Of a stretch of DNA of 7,961 bases, positions 1-6,918 are shown piece by piece. The first letter of the stretch is position 1. Each line of letters starts with the position of its first letter. The stretch covers positions 1-7,961 of the forward strand of contig CAMBUC010000091.1 in NCBI GenBank assembly GCA_945871045.1, written 5' to 3'. Under the pieces are notes generated by a model. It saw only the letters and a program-made list of their open reading frames with translations, made no database searches and was not told the DNA's origin. This DNA comes from an uncultured bacterium (GTDB taxonomy: Bacteria > Bacillota > Clostridia > Lachnospirales > Lachnospiraceae). The position numbers and the translations under genes were made by a program.

Positions 1-1192
1 CTAACTGAGGGATCAAAACCGCCAGACGCTCCATTAAATCGCCTGTCTCCTGAAGCGCACGTTTCTTTGCAGAGGCAAGTTTGCGCTGTTTGGCATCATC
101 CATAACAGCCTCTGCCACACGCTTCGTCTTTTCCCATTCTGCAAGAACATCTGCGATCGTCATCTGCCCATTGACCTGAGGCTCACCGGCAAAAACATTC
201 GGAAGGGATAAGGAGATCTGCCCGTCATATTCTTCCTCCAGCATTTCCTGGAAGTTTAAGTTAATGGAACCATCAATCTCTTCATCTGTCTCATAATACT
301 CTTCATAAGTATCCTGCGGTGGCGCATTTTCTTCTAATAACGGCTGCAGATACGGAATGTCTTCTACCATTTTTTTAATCTGATCCATCGTGTCAGCAAC
401 TGTTTGCTTCTCTGTGGCATCCATGATCTGCTGGATACCCCGTGCCAGTTCTTCCTGAAGGTTCTGCGTACTGAAACGATCTGCATTGACATGGATCTCC
501 GGGATCTGGATCGTATTATTGATGATCTCCCCGGACTCTAAATACTCATCCGGCCGTACTTCGATCATCCCGTCTCTTTTTATGCGCAACTCGCGATATT
601 TATTTTCTTGCTCCTGACTAAGGGGCTGATAAAGCATCTTTAACTCTAAGGCTTTTTCTACGAAGGGGCCGTCTCCAAACCAAAGGATCAATTCATCGCA
701 TGATTCAATACATTTATCCGTCATTCCTGCCTGATGATACAAATATGCCAGTTCGAAGGCCCATTCTTCTGTGTATTCCTGTTCCTTTAATTCGTTTAAA
801 ATGTCTATCTGCGCGGTTATGGGCTCGCCCTTTGCCTGGCTCAATCGATACCGCAAAATGTACTTCGTCGTATCGTGAGGAGCAATCTCTATGAACTCAT
901 CGTAGTATTCCTGTGCCTCATCAAACTGACGGGCTTCGATGGCGATCTCTACCAGACGGTAAATGATCTTCTTTCCGATAGGAGAACGGTCATACGCCAT
1001 AAGCAGCAATTCTTTACTATCCTCATAGCGTCCGGTCTGCTGATATACCTCGCCAACCAACATGAGGGAGTTTACATTTCGTACTTTACGCCAGTTAATG
1101 CTGTCAGCAATCTGTGCTGCCGCCGCATAGTTTTTTTCAGCGGCAAGGGTTTCTATCTCATCCAGTTTTAATTTATATTCATACTTATCCAA
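1..1192 (-). CDS. TPR-repeat protein, N-terminal 397 residues (3' end beyond the window)
   Basis: The reading frame is open from a TTG at 1192 to the left edge without a stop, giving 397 codons. The N-terminal half (about residues 8-175) is built of helical pairs of TPR type. The clearest are residues 41-70 (VGEVYQQTGRYEDSKELL), 75-106 and 142-172, so it is probably a protein-protein interaction scaffold. Residues 210-345 are acidic and lower in complexity, with a DTYEEYYETDEE stretch near 294-305. Residues 347-395 return to charged helix. There is no signal peptide or membrane segment, so it should be cytoplasmic. I chose TTG because AGGTGG lies 5 bases upstream and the protein then begins MDKYEYKLKLDE, which fits my memory of Lachnospiraceae relatives; an in-frame GTG at 1201 is the alternative. 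From memory, some of those relatives continue into a C-terminal ATPase-like domain, but that part is outside this window. The gene has its own promoter. Its function is unknown. Confidence 0.85.
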   Translation of the reverse strand, partial: MDKYEYKLKLDEIETLAAEKNYAAAAQIADSINWRKVRNVNSLMLVGEVYQQTGRYEDSKELLLMAYDRSPIGKKIIYRLVEIAIEARQFDEAQEYYDEFIEIAPHDTTKYILRYRLSQAKGEPITAQIDILNELKEQEYTEEWAFELAYLYHQAGMTDKCIESCDELILWFGDGPFVEKALELKMLYQPLSQEQENKYRELRIKRDGMIEVRPDEYLESGEIINNTIQIPEIHVNADRFSTQNLQEELARGIQQIMDATEKQTVADTMDQIKKMVEDIPYLQPLLEENAPPQDTYEEYYETDEEIDGSINLNFQEMLEEEYDGQISLSLPNVFAGEPQVNGQMTIADVLAEWEKTKRVAEAVMDDAKQRKLASAKKRALQETGDLMERLAVLIPQL

Positions 1193-1197
1193 AGTGT

Positions 1198-1203
1198 CCA
1201 CCT
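1198..1203 (-). promoter_or_regulatory. Ribosome binding site supporting the TTG start of the TPR gene
   Basis: On the minus strand AGGTGG is followed by ACACT and then TTG. The match to AGGAGG is 5 of 6 and the spacing is 5 bases. The in-frame GTG at 1201 falls inside this site, so it is unlikely to be the real start. The next in-frame ATG would remove the first TPR helices. Confidence 0.55.
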
Positions 1204-1214
1204 CATACTGCTAA

Positions 1215-1252
1215 GTGACTTTCATAGTCTGGTCTGATTTGAAAGCAGTCAC
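1215..1252 (-). repeat. Imperfect inverted repeat in the leader of the TPR gene
   Basis: On the minus strand GTGACTgcTTTC near the upstream end can pair with GAAAGTCAC about 17 bases downstream, giving an 8-9 bp stem with a 2-3 base bulge. It lies in the 5' untranslated region between the predicted transcription start (about 1282) and the ribosome binding site. No T-run follows, so it is not a terminator. It does not resemble any riboswitch I know. Confidence 0.3.
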
Positions 1253-1288
1253 CTGTTTCATCCTGTCATTTAGGTATACTTACACTTT

Positions 1289-1317
1289 ATCTTACCATAG
1301 ACGCTCATTCCTGTCAA
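1289..1317 (-). promoter_or_regulatory. Sigma-A-type promoter for the TPR gene
   Basis: On the minus strand there is a perfect TTGACA -35 box (1317-1312), a 17-base spacer and TAAGAT (1294-1289), which matches 4 of 6 of the -10 consensus. Transcription would begin near 1282 and leave a leader of about 90 bases before the TTG start. The -35 box directly continues the U-tract of the upstream operon's terminator (TTTTATTTTTGACA), so the two signals are packed together. This supports the TPR gene being a separate unit. Confidence 0.65.
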
Positions 1318-1359
1318 AAATAAAAGCAGCAGAAACACTATTGTTTTCCTGCTGCTTTT
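1317..1359 (-). terminator. Rho-independent terminator of the four-gene operon
   Basis: Just after the stop codon at 1363, the minus strand carries a perfect 11-bp stem (AAAAGCAGCAG with CTGCTGCTTTT, plus-strand 1322-1332 and 1349-1359). An inner AAACA/TGTTT stem extends it across a 2-base bulge. The stem runs into TTTTATTTTT. It should end the transcript that begins upstream of the PurM-like gene. The other strand also has a T-rich flank, but no plus-strand gene ends here. Confidence 0.9.
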
Positions 1360-1362
1360 CTT

Positions 1363-2709
1363 CTATTTTTTCTCTGCATCTTTCTTTTTTTTCTTACCGA
1401 ATTTCATTGGCTCATTTCGTACCCAGTCGCCGGTACAAAGTTCTTTTGTTGAGGGATCTACATGTGTGACCACTGTATAATCCAGAGATTTTGACGGCAG
1501 TCCTTTCCGGCTCAGTAAAAATGAGATCAATCGCTGGATCAGGTAATAGATGACTGCAAATGTCGGCACACCGAAAACCATTCCGATAAATCCGAACAAT
1601 CCTCCGCCCACAATAATTGCAAAGATCACCCAAAAAGAGGACAATCCGGTAGAATCCCCTAAGATCTTTGGTCCTATGATATTGCCGTCCACTTGCTGTA
1701 AGATCAGCACAAAAATGAGCAGATACAAGCCATGCAAGGGATCTGTGATCGTTACAATGATCAGACACGGAATGGCTCCAATAAGGGGACCAAAAAAGGG
1801 CACGACATTCGTGATACCGATCACGACACTGACAAGCAATGTATATGGCATACGAAGAATGGAGCATCCAATAAAGCACATGATGCCGATAATGACCGAA
1901 TCTATGAGTTTTCCGATAATAAATCCACCGAAAATCTGATCCACCTTGTGTACGATCTGAACCAGAGAATTTGCATGTTCAATCGGCAGAACCGCATAAA
2001 TGATCTTTTTGGCCTGACCCTCAAACCGTTCTTTTTCCATAAGGACATAGATCGATACGATCAGTCCGATGATCACGTTTTTCAGCACCACAACCACATT
2101 GATGGCACTCAGTGTGATACTTGTCAAATAGCCTTTCCACTGAGTGAAGTCCTGCAACTGAGGGATCAAGGTATCGTTAAACCAGCTCTCCAGATAATTT
2201 GCCGCCATCAGAAGATATTCTTCCCAAACGCCGGATCGTTTTCCCGGAATGGAGAGATCTTCGTACCATGCAATAAAATGCTCCACATTTAAAGACATTG
2301 TATTGACCAAATTGACAATACTCTCTATCAACGCCGGAACGATCAGGTAAATGATCAGTGCAAATAAACCAAGAAAGATCAAAACGGTCACAATACTGGA
2401 CACCGTTCGGATGGCCTTCTTTGTCTTTTTCTTATTTTTCACACCCGGGAGAATCCATTCACACAGTCCCACATCGATCTTTCTCATCAACGGGTTAAAC
2501 AGATATCCCAAAACTGCACCGATCAGGATCGGCTGCAAGACACCTCCGATCACCGTGCATGTCTTTTTAAATGCTGCATATTTGAAGATCACCGTAAATA
2601 CCGCGATACAACAACAAAATACTAAAAAGATCAGCGCTCCGATCGCCAGATAGGGACGAATGTCCCAATCTGAACGTTTCACGGATTTCTTTTCTCTGTC
2701 TTCGTCCAT
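1363..2709 (-). CDS. AI-2E/PerM-family membrane transporter
   Basis: This 448-residue polytopic membrane protein belongs to the AI-2E exporter family (PerM, YtvI, TqsA). After a charged cytoplasmic N-terminus, hydrophobic segments lie near residues 21-44, 53-72, 101-125, 205-225, 268-285, 288-320, 325-340 and 355-395. A long soluble stretch (about 126-200) follows the third segment, as usual in the family. Family signatures are GGFIIGKLIDSVIIG (261-275), NVVPFFGPLIGAIP (301-314) and QQVDGNIIGPKILGDSTGL (338-356). The C-terminal tail is soluble and ends in a lysine-rich run. Characterised relatives have been linked to autoinducer-2 export or to sodium/proton antiport, so the substrate here cannot be inferred. 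The ATG has AAGGAG 6 bases upstream. It is the last gene of the operon, 42 bases after the hydratase gene and directly before the terminator. Confidence 0.93.
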   Translation of the reverse strand: MDEDREKKSVKRSDWDIRPYLAIGALIFLVFCCCIAVFTVIFKYAAFKKTCTVIGGVLQPILIGAVLGYLFNPLMRKIDVGLCEWILPGVKNKKKTKKAIRTVSSIVTVLIFLGLFALIIYLIVPALIESIVNLVNTMSLNVEHFIAWYEDLSIPGKRSGVWEEYLLMAANYLESWFNDTLIPQLQDFTQWKGYLTSITLSAINVVVVLKNVIIGLIVSIYVLMEKERFEGQAKKIIYAVLPIEHANSLVQIVHKVDQIFGGFIIGKLIDSVIIGIMCFIGCSILRMPYTLLVSVVIGITNVVPFFGPLIGAIPCLIIVTITDPLHGLYLLIFVLILQQVDGNIIGPKILGDSTGLSSFWVIFAIIVGGGLFGFIGMVFGVPTFAVIYYLIQRLISFLLSRKGLPSKSLDYTVVTHVDPSTKELCTGDWVRNEPMKFGKKKKKDAEKK

Positions 2710-2727
2710 TCAAATCTCCTTCAAAAG

Positions 2728-2741
2728 CGGCTGATATGCCG
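2728..2741 (-). repeat. Short hairpin between the hydratase and AI-2E genes
   Basis: In the 42-base gap the minus strand reads CGGC-ATATCA-GCCG followed by CTTTT, a 4-bp GC stem with a 6-base loop. It is much weaker than the two real terminators here. It might modulate read-through or mRNA stability, or it may be chance. Confidence 0.25.
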
Positions 2742-2751
2742 TTAAAAAACA

Positions 2752-5040
2752 CTATGAAACACGATTATAGTTGATCAGGCATCCCTTTAAGATGATCTCG
2801 CGCTCATCATCGGTCAGATCTCCCAGTGTCATTGTAAATTCTTTTAATTCACCGTTCTTCACTGCATATGCAGTGATCACATCTGCCTTTTCCTCTACGG
2901 CCTTACGAATGCCGGGAACCCAGATATAATCTCCGTTTGTAAAGGGAAGTTCGCCCGCCGGAATGATGAAGGGAAGCATACCCCAGTTGATCAGGTTGGA
3001 ACGATAGCGCTTGGTTGCATATTCATTGGCAATATTTGCCCATCCGCCAAGCACTTTCTGGCAGGAAGCAGCCTGCTCGCGGGCAGAACCATCACCCGGC
3101 TTTACAGCAAAGATCGTGCTTCCGATTCCAAAATTCTCATGGCTTGCCTCCGGGAATCTGGTCTTTACAACACTCATGACTGCCTTCAATTCCGGAAGTT
3201 CCTGACAAGGGTGTCCGCCTGCGATACGAACTTTCTCTGCCTTCTGCACCTCTTTGGCGCGGGGAACATAGTCCGGATCTTTACGGGACAGTGTAAACTC
3301 TGCCAGTCCCAGCGGATTGGAACGATAAGAGGAGGTCTCACCGGAAGGGATCAGCTCGTCTGTGGTCGTTACCGGATCATGGATCTCGGAAACTACCTTT
3401 AACAGCAGATTCTCGGTAAGTGCAGACATTTCCGGCCAATCCTTGATGTTGGGTCCCAGTTTGATGGGCTCTTCGGGATGTGCGACACCCTTGCTGTCAT
3501 AAACACGGTTCTCGTAAATGGTCTTATCAAAGAAATATTTCGGTTTTGAATAATTTACATCCATATCCGTTGCAGGGGTCAGATAGCCCTTGTTTGCAGC
3601 CGTTGCAGCAATAGAACGTGCATCCATAAGCGCAACCGAAGCGATCTGTCCATTCTGAACCTTTGAGCCCTCACGGTTCGGGAAGTTACGTGTCGAATGA
3701 CGGATAGAGAATCCGTTATTTGCAGGTGTGTCTCCGGCACCAAAGCAAGGTCCGCAGAATGCAGTCTTTAGGATCGCACCTGTCTGCATGATCTTTGCGG
3801 CTGCACCGTTCTTAACAAGTTCCATATATACCGGCATACTTGCAGGATAGACACTTAAGGTGAACTCATCCGGTCCGATGCTTGCACCTGCTAAAATATC
3901 TGCAGCATCACAAATATTCTCAAATCCGCCACCGGCACAGCCTGCGATGATACCCTGATCTACATATAATCTGCCATTGCGCACTTTTTCTTTCAAGTTC
4001 AGGTCAACAGCCCCATTAAAACTGACTTTCGCACGCTTCTCACAATCATCTAAGATATCCATGAGATTAGCATTTAACTCGCGGATCGTATATGCATTGC
4101 TGGGATGGAAGGGCATGGCGATCATCGGCTCGATCTCATCCAGATCAATCTCGATACAGCCATCATAGTAACTGATGGGAGCCGGATGAATCTCCTTGAA
4201 GTCCTGACTTCTGCCATGAATGTCATACCACTCCTTGACCTTATCATCGGTACTCCAGATAGAAGACAGACATGTGGTCTCAGTGGTCATAACATCAATA
4301 CCGATACGGGTATCTACGCTTAAGTTTGCAACGCCGGGGCCCACAAACTCCATGACTTTATTTTTAACATAACCCTTATCAAATACCTCTCCAATGATGG
4401 CGATGGCAACGTCCTGCGGTCCGACTCCTGACTTTAAACTGCCTTTTAAGTATACAGCAACAACTCCGGGCATCTTGATATCATAGGTCTGCGACAGCAG
4501 CTGTTTTACAAGTTCCGGTCCGCCTTCGCCCATAGCCATGGTTCCCAGCGCGCCGTAACGGGTATGTGAGTCTGATCCAAGGATCATCTTTCCAGCACCG
4601 GCAAGCATTTCACGGGCATACTGATGGATCACTGCCTGATGAGGAGGCACATACACGCCACCGTACTTTTTCGCACAACTGAGTCCAAACATGTGGTCAT
4701 CCTCGTTGATCGTTCCGCCAACCGCGCACAGAGAGTTATGGCAGTTTGTCAAAACATAAGGAATCGGGAACTTCTCGAGACCAGATGCACGCGCAGTCTG
4801 AATAATACCAACAAATGTAATATCATGGCTGGTGAGTTTGTCAAACTTGATCTGCAGCTCGTCCATGCTGCCGGAAGTATTGTGCTCCTTTAAAATATTG
4901 TAAGCAAGTGTTCCTTTTTTTGCTTCTTCTTTCGCAGGGGCATGTCCTGTCTTGCTGCTAAGAACCGCCGCTGCTTCACTGGTGTCTGGTATTATCTCCT
5001 GTTCATTTACAAGATAGACACCGCCATCGTATAATTTCAT
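2752..5040 (-). CDS. Aconitase-superfamily hydratase (YbhJ-like), substrate uncertain
   Basis: This 762-residue protein has the full aconitase layout. An iron-sulfur and substrate region spans about residues 60-490, and a mobile swivel domain lies about 560-700. All three expected [4Fe-4S] cysteines are present: C368 in AGCAGGGF, and C429 and C432 in FCGPCFG. By motif alignment to mitochondrial aconitase I also find H139 (IHQ), D157-S158-H159 (GSDSHT), E254, R451 and R456 (RNFPNR), R573 (SYRSN), and S652 and R654 (GDGSAREQ). Two differences stand out: the DH pair reads C100-H101, and the SCTN-type loop around the first cysteine reads GCAGGG. Length matches the mitochondrial type and YbhJ, not AcnA or AcnB (about 865-900). 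It is probably a cytoplasmic, oxygen-sensitive dehydratase/hydratase. Citrate activity is possible but not assured. The ATG has AAGGAGG 8 bases upstream. It lies 19 bases after the coiled-coil gene. Confidence 0.88.
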   Translation of the reverse strand: MKLYDGGVYLVNEQEIIPDTSEAAAVLSSKTGHAPAKEEAKKGTLAYNILKEHNTSGSMDELQIKFDKLTSHDITFVGIIQTARASGLEKFPIPYVLTNCHNSLCAVGGTINEDDHMFGLSCAKKYGGVYVPPHQAVIHQYAREMLAGAGKMILGSDSHTRYGALGTMAMGEGGPELVKQLLSQTYDIKMPGVVAVYLKGSLKSGVGPQDVAIAIIGEVFDKGYVKNKVMEFVGPGVANLSVDTRIGIDVMTTETTCLSSIWSTDDKVKEWYDIHGRSQDFKEIHPAPISYYDGCIEIDLDEIEPMIAMPFHPSNAYTIRELNANLMDILDDCEKRAKVSFNGAVDLNLKEKVRNGRLYVDQGIIAGCAGGGFENICDAADILAGASIGPDEFTLSVYPASMPVYMELVKNGAAAKIMQTGAILKTAFCGPCFGAGDTPANNGFSIRHSTRNFPNREGSKVQNGQIASVALMDARSIAATAANKGYLTPATDMDVNYSKPKYFFDKTIYENRVYDSKGVAHPEEPIKLGPNIKDWPEMSALTENLLLKVVSEIHDPVTTTDELIPSGETSSYRSNPLGLAEFTLSRKDPDYVPRAKEVQKAEKVRIAGGHPCQELPELKAVMSVVKTRFPEASHENFGIGSTIFAVKPGDGSAREQAASCQKVLGGWANIANEYATKRYRSNLINWGMLPFIIPAGELPFTNGDYIWVPGIRKAVEEKADVITAYAVKNGELKEFTMTLGDLTDDEREIILKGCLINYNRVS

Positions 5041-5059
5041 CTATTTTTCCTCCTTCATG

Positions 5060-5920
5060 TTATCTCTTAAAAAAACGCCATTTATGCTGACCGGCAGAAT
5101 CTTCGGAAATATCTGATCCGTTATGTGTATCAGTCAATCCGTCTACGTCCCATTCCACACCGGACAGATCAATATCCATCTCTTTTCGATCCACCGACTC
5201 CAACTCAGGCAATGTTTCTATCATTTCCTCCTGATCCGATAAGGATGTATCGGCATCCGTCATTTCTTCATTCTCTTTTACGGAACCCACAGGGTCTTTT
5301 GTCTCGTCTTTCTCCAGTTCGATCCCTGCATTGCGAAAATATTCTTTGTTGATACGAATCTCCGTTTTCACATCCGCAAACTGGCTCTTCTCCTTTTGAC
5401 CCCCAAATCTTCTGCCGTGTTTCTCTTTTTCACGCTCAATCTCTTTGTTGCGTTCCTCGATCAGTGACAGATATTTTTCTGTATCCACCAGATCCTGCAG
5501 TTGGGATTTTAATTCCAATTGATTCGCGCGGACAATCTGTTTTTTCTCCTCCAGATCTTTTAACATCGCATTTTGAATCTCACGGATCTGTTCTGTCGAG
5601 TCATCCATGATCGCCTGAATATGATTCAGTACCTCGTCTGTATACATCACAGATGCAGCATAGATATCTTCTGCTTTGCGGCTTGCATCCCAAATGATCT
5701 TATCCCCTTGTTTTCTATGCTCCCGCTCTGCCTTATCGCGGCTCTGCTTTGTGAGTTCATAGTTCTCCATGATCTCATAAATACTTGCATTGAGCCTGTC
5801 GATCAGCGCAAACATATCCTGCTTATTCACAATAATCCGACTCTGGTCATATACCTCACTTCGAGAAATAAGGACATGTATGTCACGCAATACTTTCTCT
5901 AATTTATCCTGTGAACTCAT
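5060..5920 (-). CDS. Coiled-coil protein with acidic C-terminal tail (ATP synthase B/DivIVA-like)
   Basis: This 286-residue soluble protein has no membrane segment. Residues 1-50 form a small head with the motif RIIVNKQDMFALIDRL (28-43). Residues 45-165 are an almost continuous charged helix, probably a coiled coil. Residues 200-275 are very acidic and probably disordered, and the protein ends in basic-aromatic HKWRFFKR. The head-plus-coil plan, with an IIV-(D/N)K-(E/Q)-F-LID-L motif, resembles the Clostridia proteins loosely annotated as ATPase or ATP synthase B-like that sit beside coaD. It looks like a paralogue of those, with no proven function. No nucleotide-binding loop is visible. I chose the ATG at 5920, not an in-frame ATG at 5965, because the site TAAGGAAGG lies directly upstream and the longer form would overlap the previous gene by 35 bases. 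Translation is probably coupled to the PurM-like gene. Confidence 0.8.
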   Translation of the reverse strand: MSSQDKLEKVLRDIHVLISRSEVYDQSRIIVNKQDMFALIDRLNASIYEIMENYELTKQSRDKAEREHRKQGDKIIWDASRKAEDIYAASVMYTDEVLNHIQAIMDDSTEQIREIQNAMLKDLEEKKQIVRANQLELKSQLQDLVDTEKYLSLIEERNKEIEREKEKHGRRFGGQKEKSQFADVKTEIRINKEYFRNAGIELEKDETKDPVGSVKENEEMTDADTSLSDQEEMIETLPELESVDRKEMDIDLSGVEWDVDGLTDTHNGSDISEDSAGQHKWRFFKR

Positions 5921-5932
5921 TTTTCCTTCCTT
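5921..5932 (-). promoter_or_regulatory. Ribosome binding site overlapping the PurM-like stop codon
   Basis: The minus strand reads TAAGGAAGGAAAAATG. The TAA stop of the PurM-like gene is part of the AAGGAAGG binding site for the coiled-coil gene. This fixes the start at 5920 and suggests coupled translation. Confidence 0.6.
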
Positions 5933-6869
5933 ATACATATCGAATTTCTGTACTGGGTTTTTCAATCAGGCCCAGCGGCACCGGCCGCTCTCCCACCTCA
6001 TCAATGATGTCGATCACGCGCTCTGCATCTTCTTCTGCCACAATAAACAGCATACCAACACCCATATTACATACACTGCGCAACTGTTCTAAAGACATAT
6101 TTCCATCCTGATGCAGCAACTTATAAAGTGACGGAATGTTCTGCTTGGGCTGCTTGATCACTGCTCCGCAATCCTTCGGCAGCAGTTTATGTAAGGCAGC
6201 GTCCAGCCCCCCATGTGAAACCTGAGTACAATGACTGATCGGTATTCCTGTACGATATATGGCTTCCAGCACTTTCAAATAGCAGCGTGTGGGCTGCATG
6301 AGGAGTTCTCCCAAGGTGCTCTGCAGATTTTCATAATAAACTTCCATGCTGGTCTTTGTCAAAAATAGTTTTTTCTTTGCCGCCACATAGCCGTTATTAT
6401 GTAAGCCATCCGATGCAATGCCCATGATCACATCTGACCGTTTTACGGTCTGTTTATCTTTCACGGTTCCTTTATCAAGGATCCCTACCGCAAAACCTAC
6501 CATATCATACTGGTCATAATGATAGATATCCGGTAATTCCATGATCTCACTGCCTGCATAACTGATGCCTAATTCTTTACAACAGTCACGGGCACCTGTC
6601 TCTAAATCCCTGATCTTTTCCTTTTTGGGCCTTGCACAGGAAATCGTGTCATAGAAAAACAGTGGTTTTGCACCTGCCGCCACAAGATCATTTACACAAA
6701 CAGCGACACAATCCCTTCCAATTGTATCGAAACGCTCCAGTTCCGATGCAATCGCCAATTTCCCGCTCACACCATGTGTTTTTGAAATCAATACCGGATC
6801 GATCATATTCCGATAAATGCCGATCGGTATTTCATTTGTAAGTGCATCTAATCCTAGTTTCTCTCTCAC
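5931..6869 (-). CDS. PurM-like (AIR synthetase-related) protein, divergent and N-terminally short
   Basis: This 312-residue protein is homologous along its length to PurM, the ATP-dependent phosphoribosylformylglycinamidine cyclo-ligase of purine synthesis. PurM landmarks are DTIGRDCVAVCVNDL (48-62), GAKPLFFYD (66-74), YDMVGFAVGILDK (121-133), GIASDGLHNNGY (150-161) and CNMGVGM (267-273). The nucleotide and substrate motifs are altered. The usual SGTDGVGTK reads SKTHGVSGK (29-37), GGETAEMP reads AGSEIMELP (105-113), and HITGGGL reads CTQVSHGGL (214-222). The first 40 or so residues of typical PurM (about 345 long), including its DAGVD and GGFG segments, are missing. The fold is therefore secure but PurM activity is doubtful. 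The start is GTG with GAGGTT 5 bases upstream. It is the first gene of its operon and is not next to other pur genes. HypE, SelD and ThiL share the superfamily but fit these motifs less well. Confidence 0.85.
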   Translation of the reverse strand: MREKLGLDALTNEIPIGIYRNMIDPVLISKTHGVSGKLAIASELERFDTIGRDCVAVCVNDLVAAGAKPLFFYDTISCARPKKEKIRDLETGARDCCKELGISYAGSEIMELPDIYHYDQYDMVGFAVGILDKGTVKDKQTVKRSDVIMGIASDGLHNNGYVAAKKKLFLTKTSMEVYYENLQSTLGELLMQPTRCYLKVLEAIYRTGIPISHCTQVSHGGLDAALHKLLPKDCGAVIKQPKQNIPSLYKLLHQDGNMSLEQLRSVCNMGVGMLFIVAEEDAERVIDIIDEVGERPVPLGLIEKPSTEIRYV

Positions 6870-6874
6870 CAGTC

Positions 6875-6880
6875 AACCTC
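6875..6880 (-). promoter_or_regulatory. Ribosome binding site for the GTG start of the PurM-like gene
   Basis: The minus strand reads GAGGTT, then GACTG, then GTG. The spacing of about 5 bases supports the GTG at 6869. No start further upstream could restore the missing PurM N-terminus, because the frame would have to cross the promoter and terminator region. Confidence 0.55.
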
Positions 6881-6894
6881 TGCTCTCTTTTTTT

Positions 6895-6910
6895 GTGGTA
6901 AAAATACCAC
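6895..6910 (-). promoter_or_regulatory. Perfect palindrome at the transcription start (candidate operator or 5' hairpin)
   Basis: GTGGTA and TACCAC are perfect inverted repeats separated by 4 bases. They begin about 2 bases after the predicted transcription start (about 6912) and 8 bases beyond the -10 box. That is a usual place for a repressor operator. As RNA it would form a 6-bp hairpin with a UUUU loop at the extreme 5' end, which could stabilise the message. No regulator gene lies in the window, so I cannot name a binding protein. Confidence 0.5.
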
Positions 6911-6918
6911 TGCTTTTT

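Noticed and set aside
700..1469. Three small plus-strand frames opposite the TPR gene, its leader and the end of the AI-2E gene
   Set aside because: They are antisense to the continuous 397-codon TPR frame, to the leader and terminator, or to AI-2E. None has a recognisable domain or a convincing ribosome binding site.
1412..1879. Minus-strand open frame of 155 codons in another frame of the AI-2E gene
   Set aside because: It is a frame shadow of a confidently identified membrane protein. Its translation is Cys/Arg/His-rich and low in plausibility.
4..2168. A shared 14-base string, AACTGAGGGATCAA, near positions 4 and 2156
   Set aside because: Both copies encode the tail of a LIPQL peptide in unrelated proteins on the same strand. 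There is no extended similarity around them, so this is coincidence, not a repeat element.
1732..2292. Plus-strand open frame of 186 codons
   Set aside because: It lies wholly antisense to the AI-2E gene, whose family motifs are unmistakable. Its own translation is rich in His, Asp and Arg with no recognisable domain, and it has no good ribosome binding site.
2752..5040. Calling the hydratase a standard AcnA or AcnB aconitase
   Set aside because: It is more than 100 residues shorter than either, its first cluster-cysteine loop is GCAGGG, and the DH pair is changed. The superfamily is sure but the citrate substrate is not.
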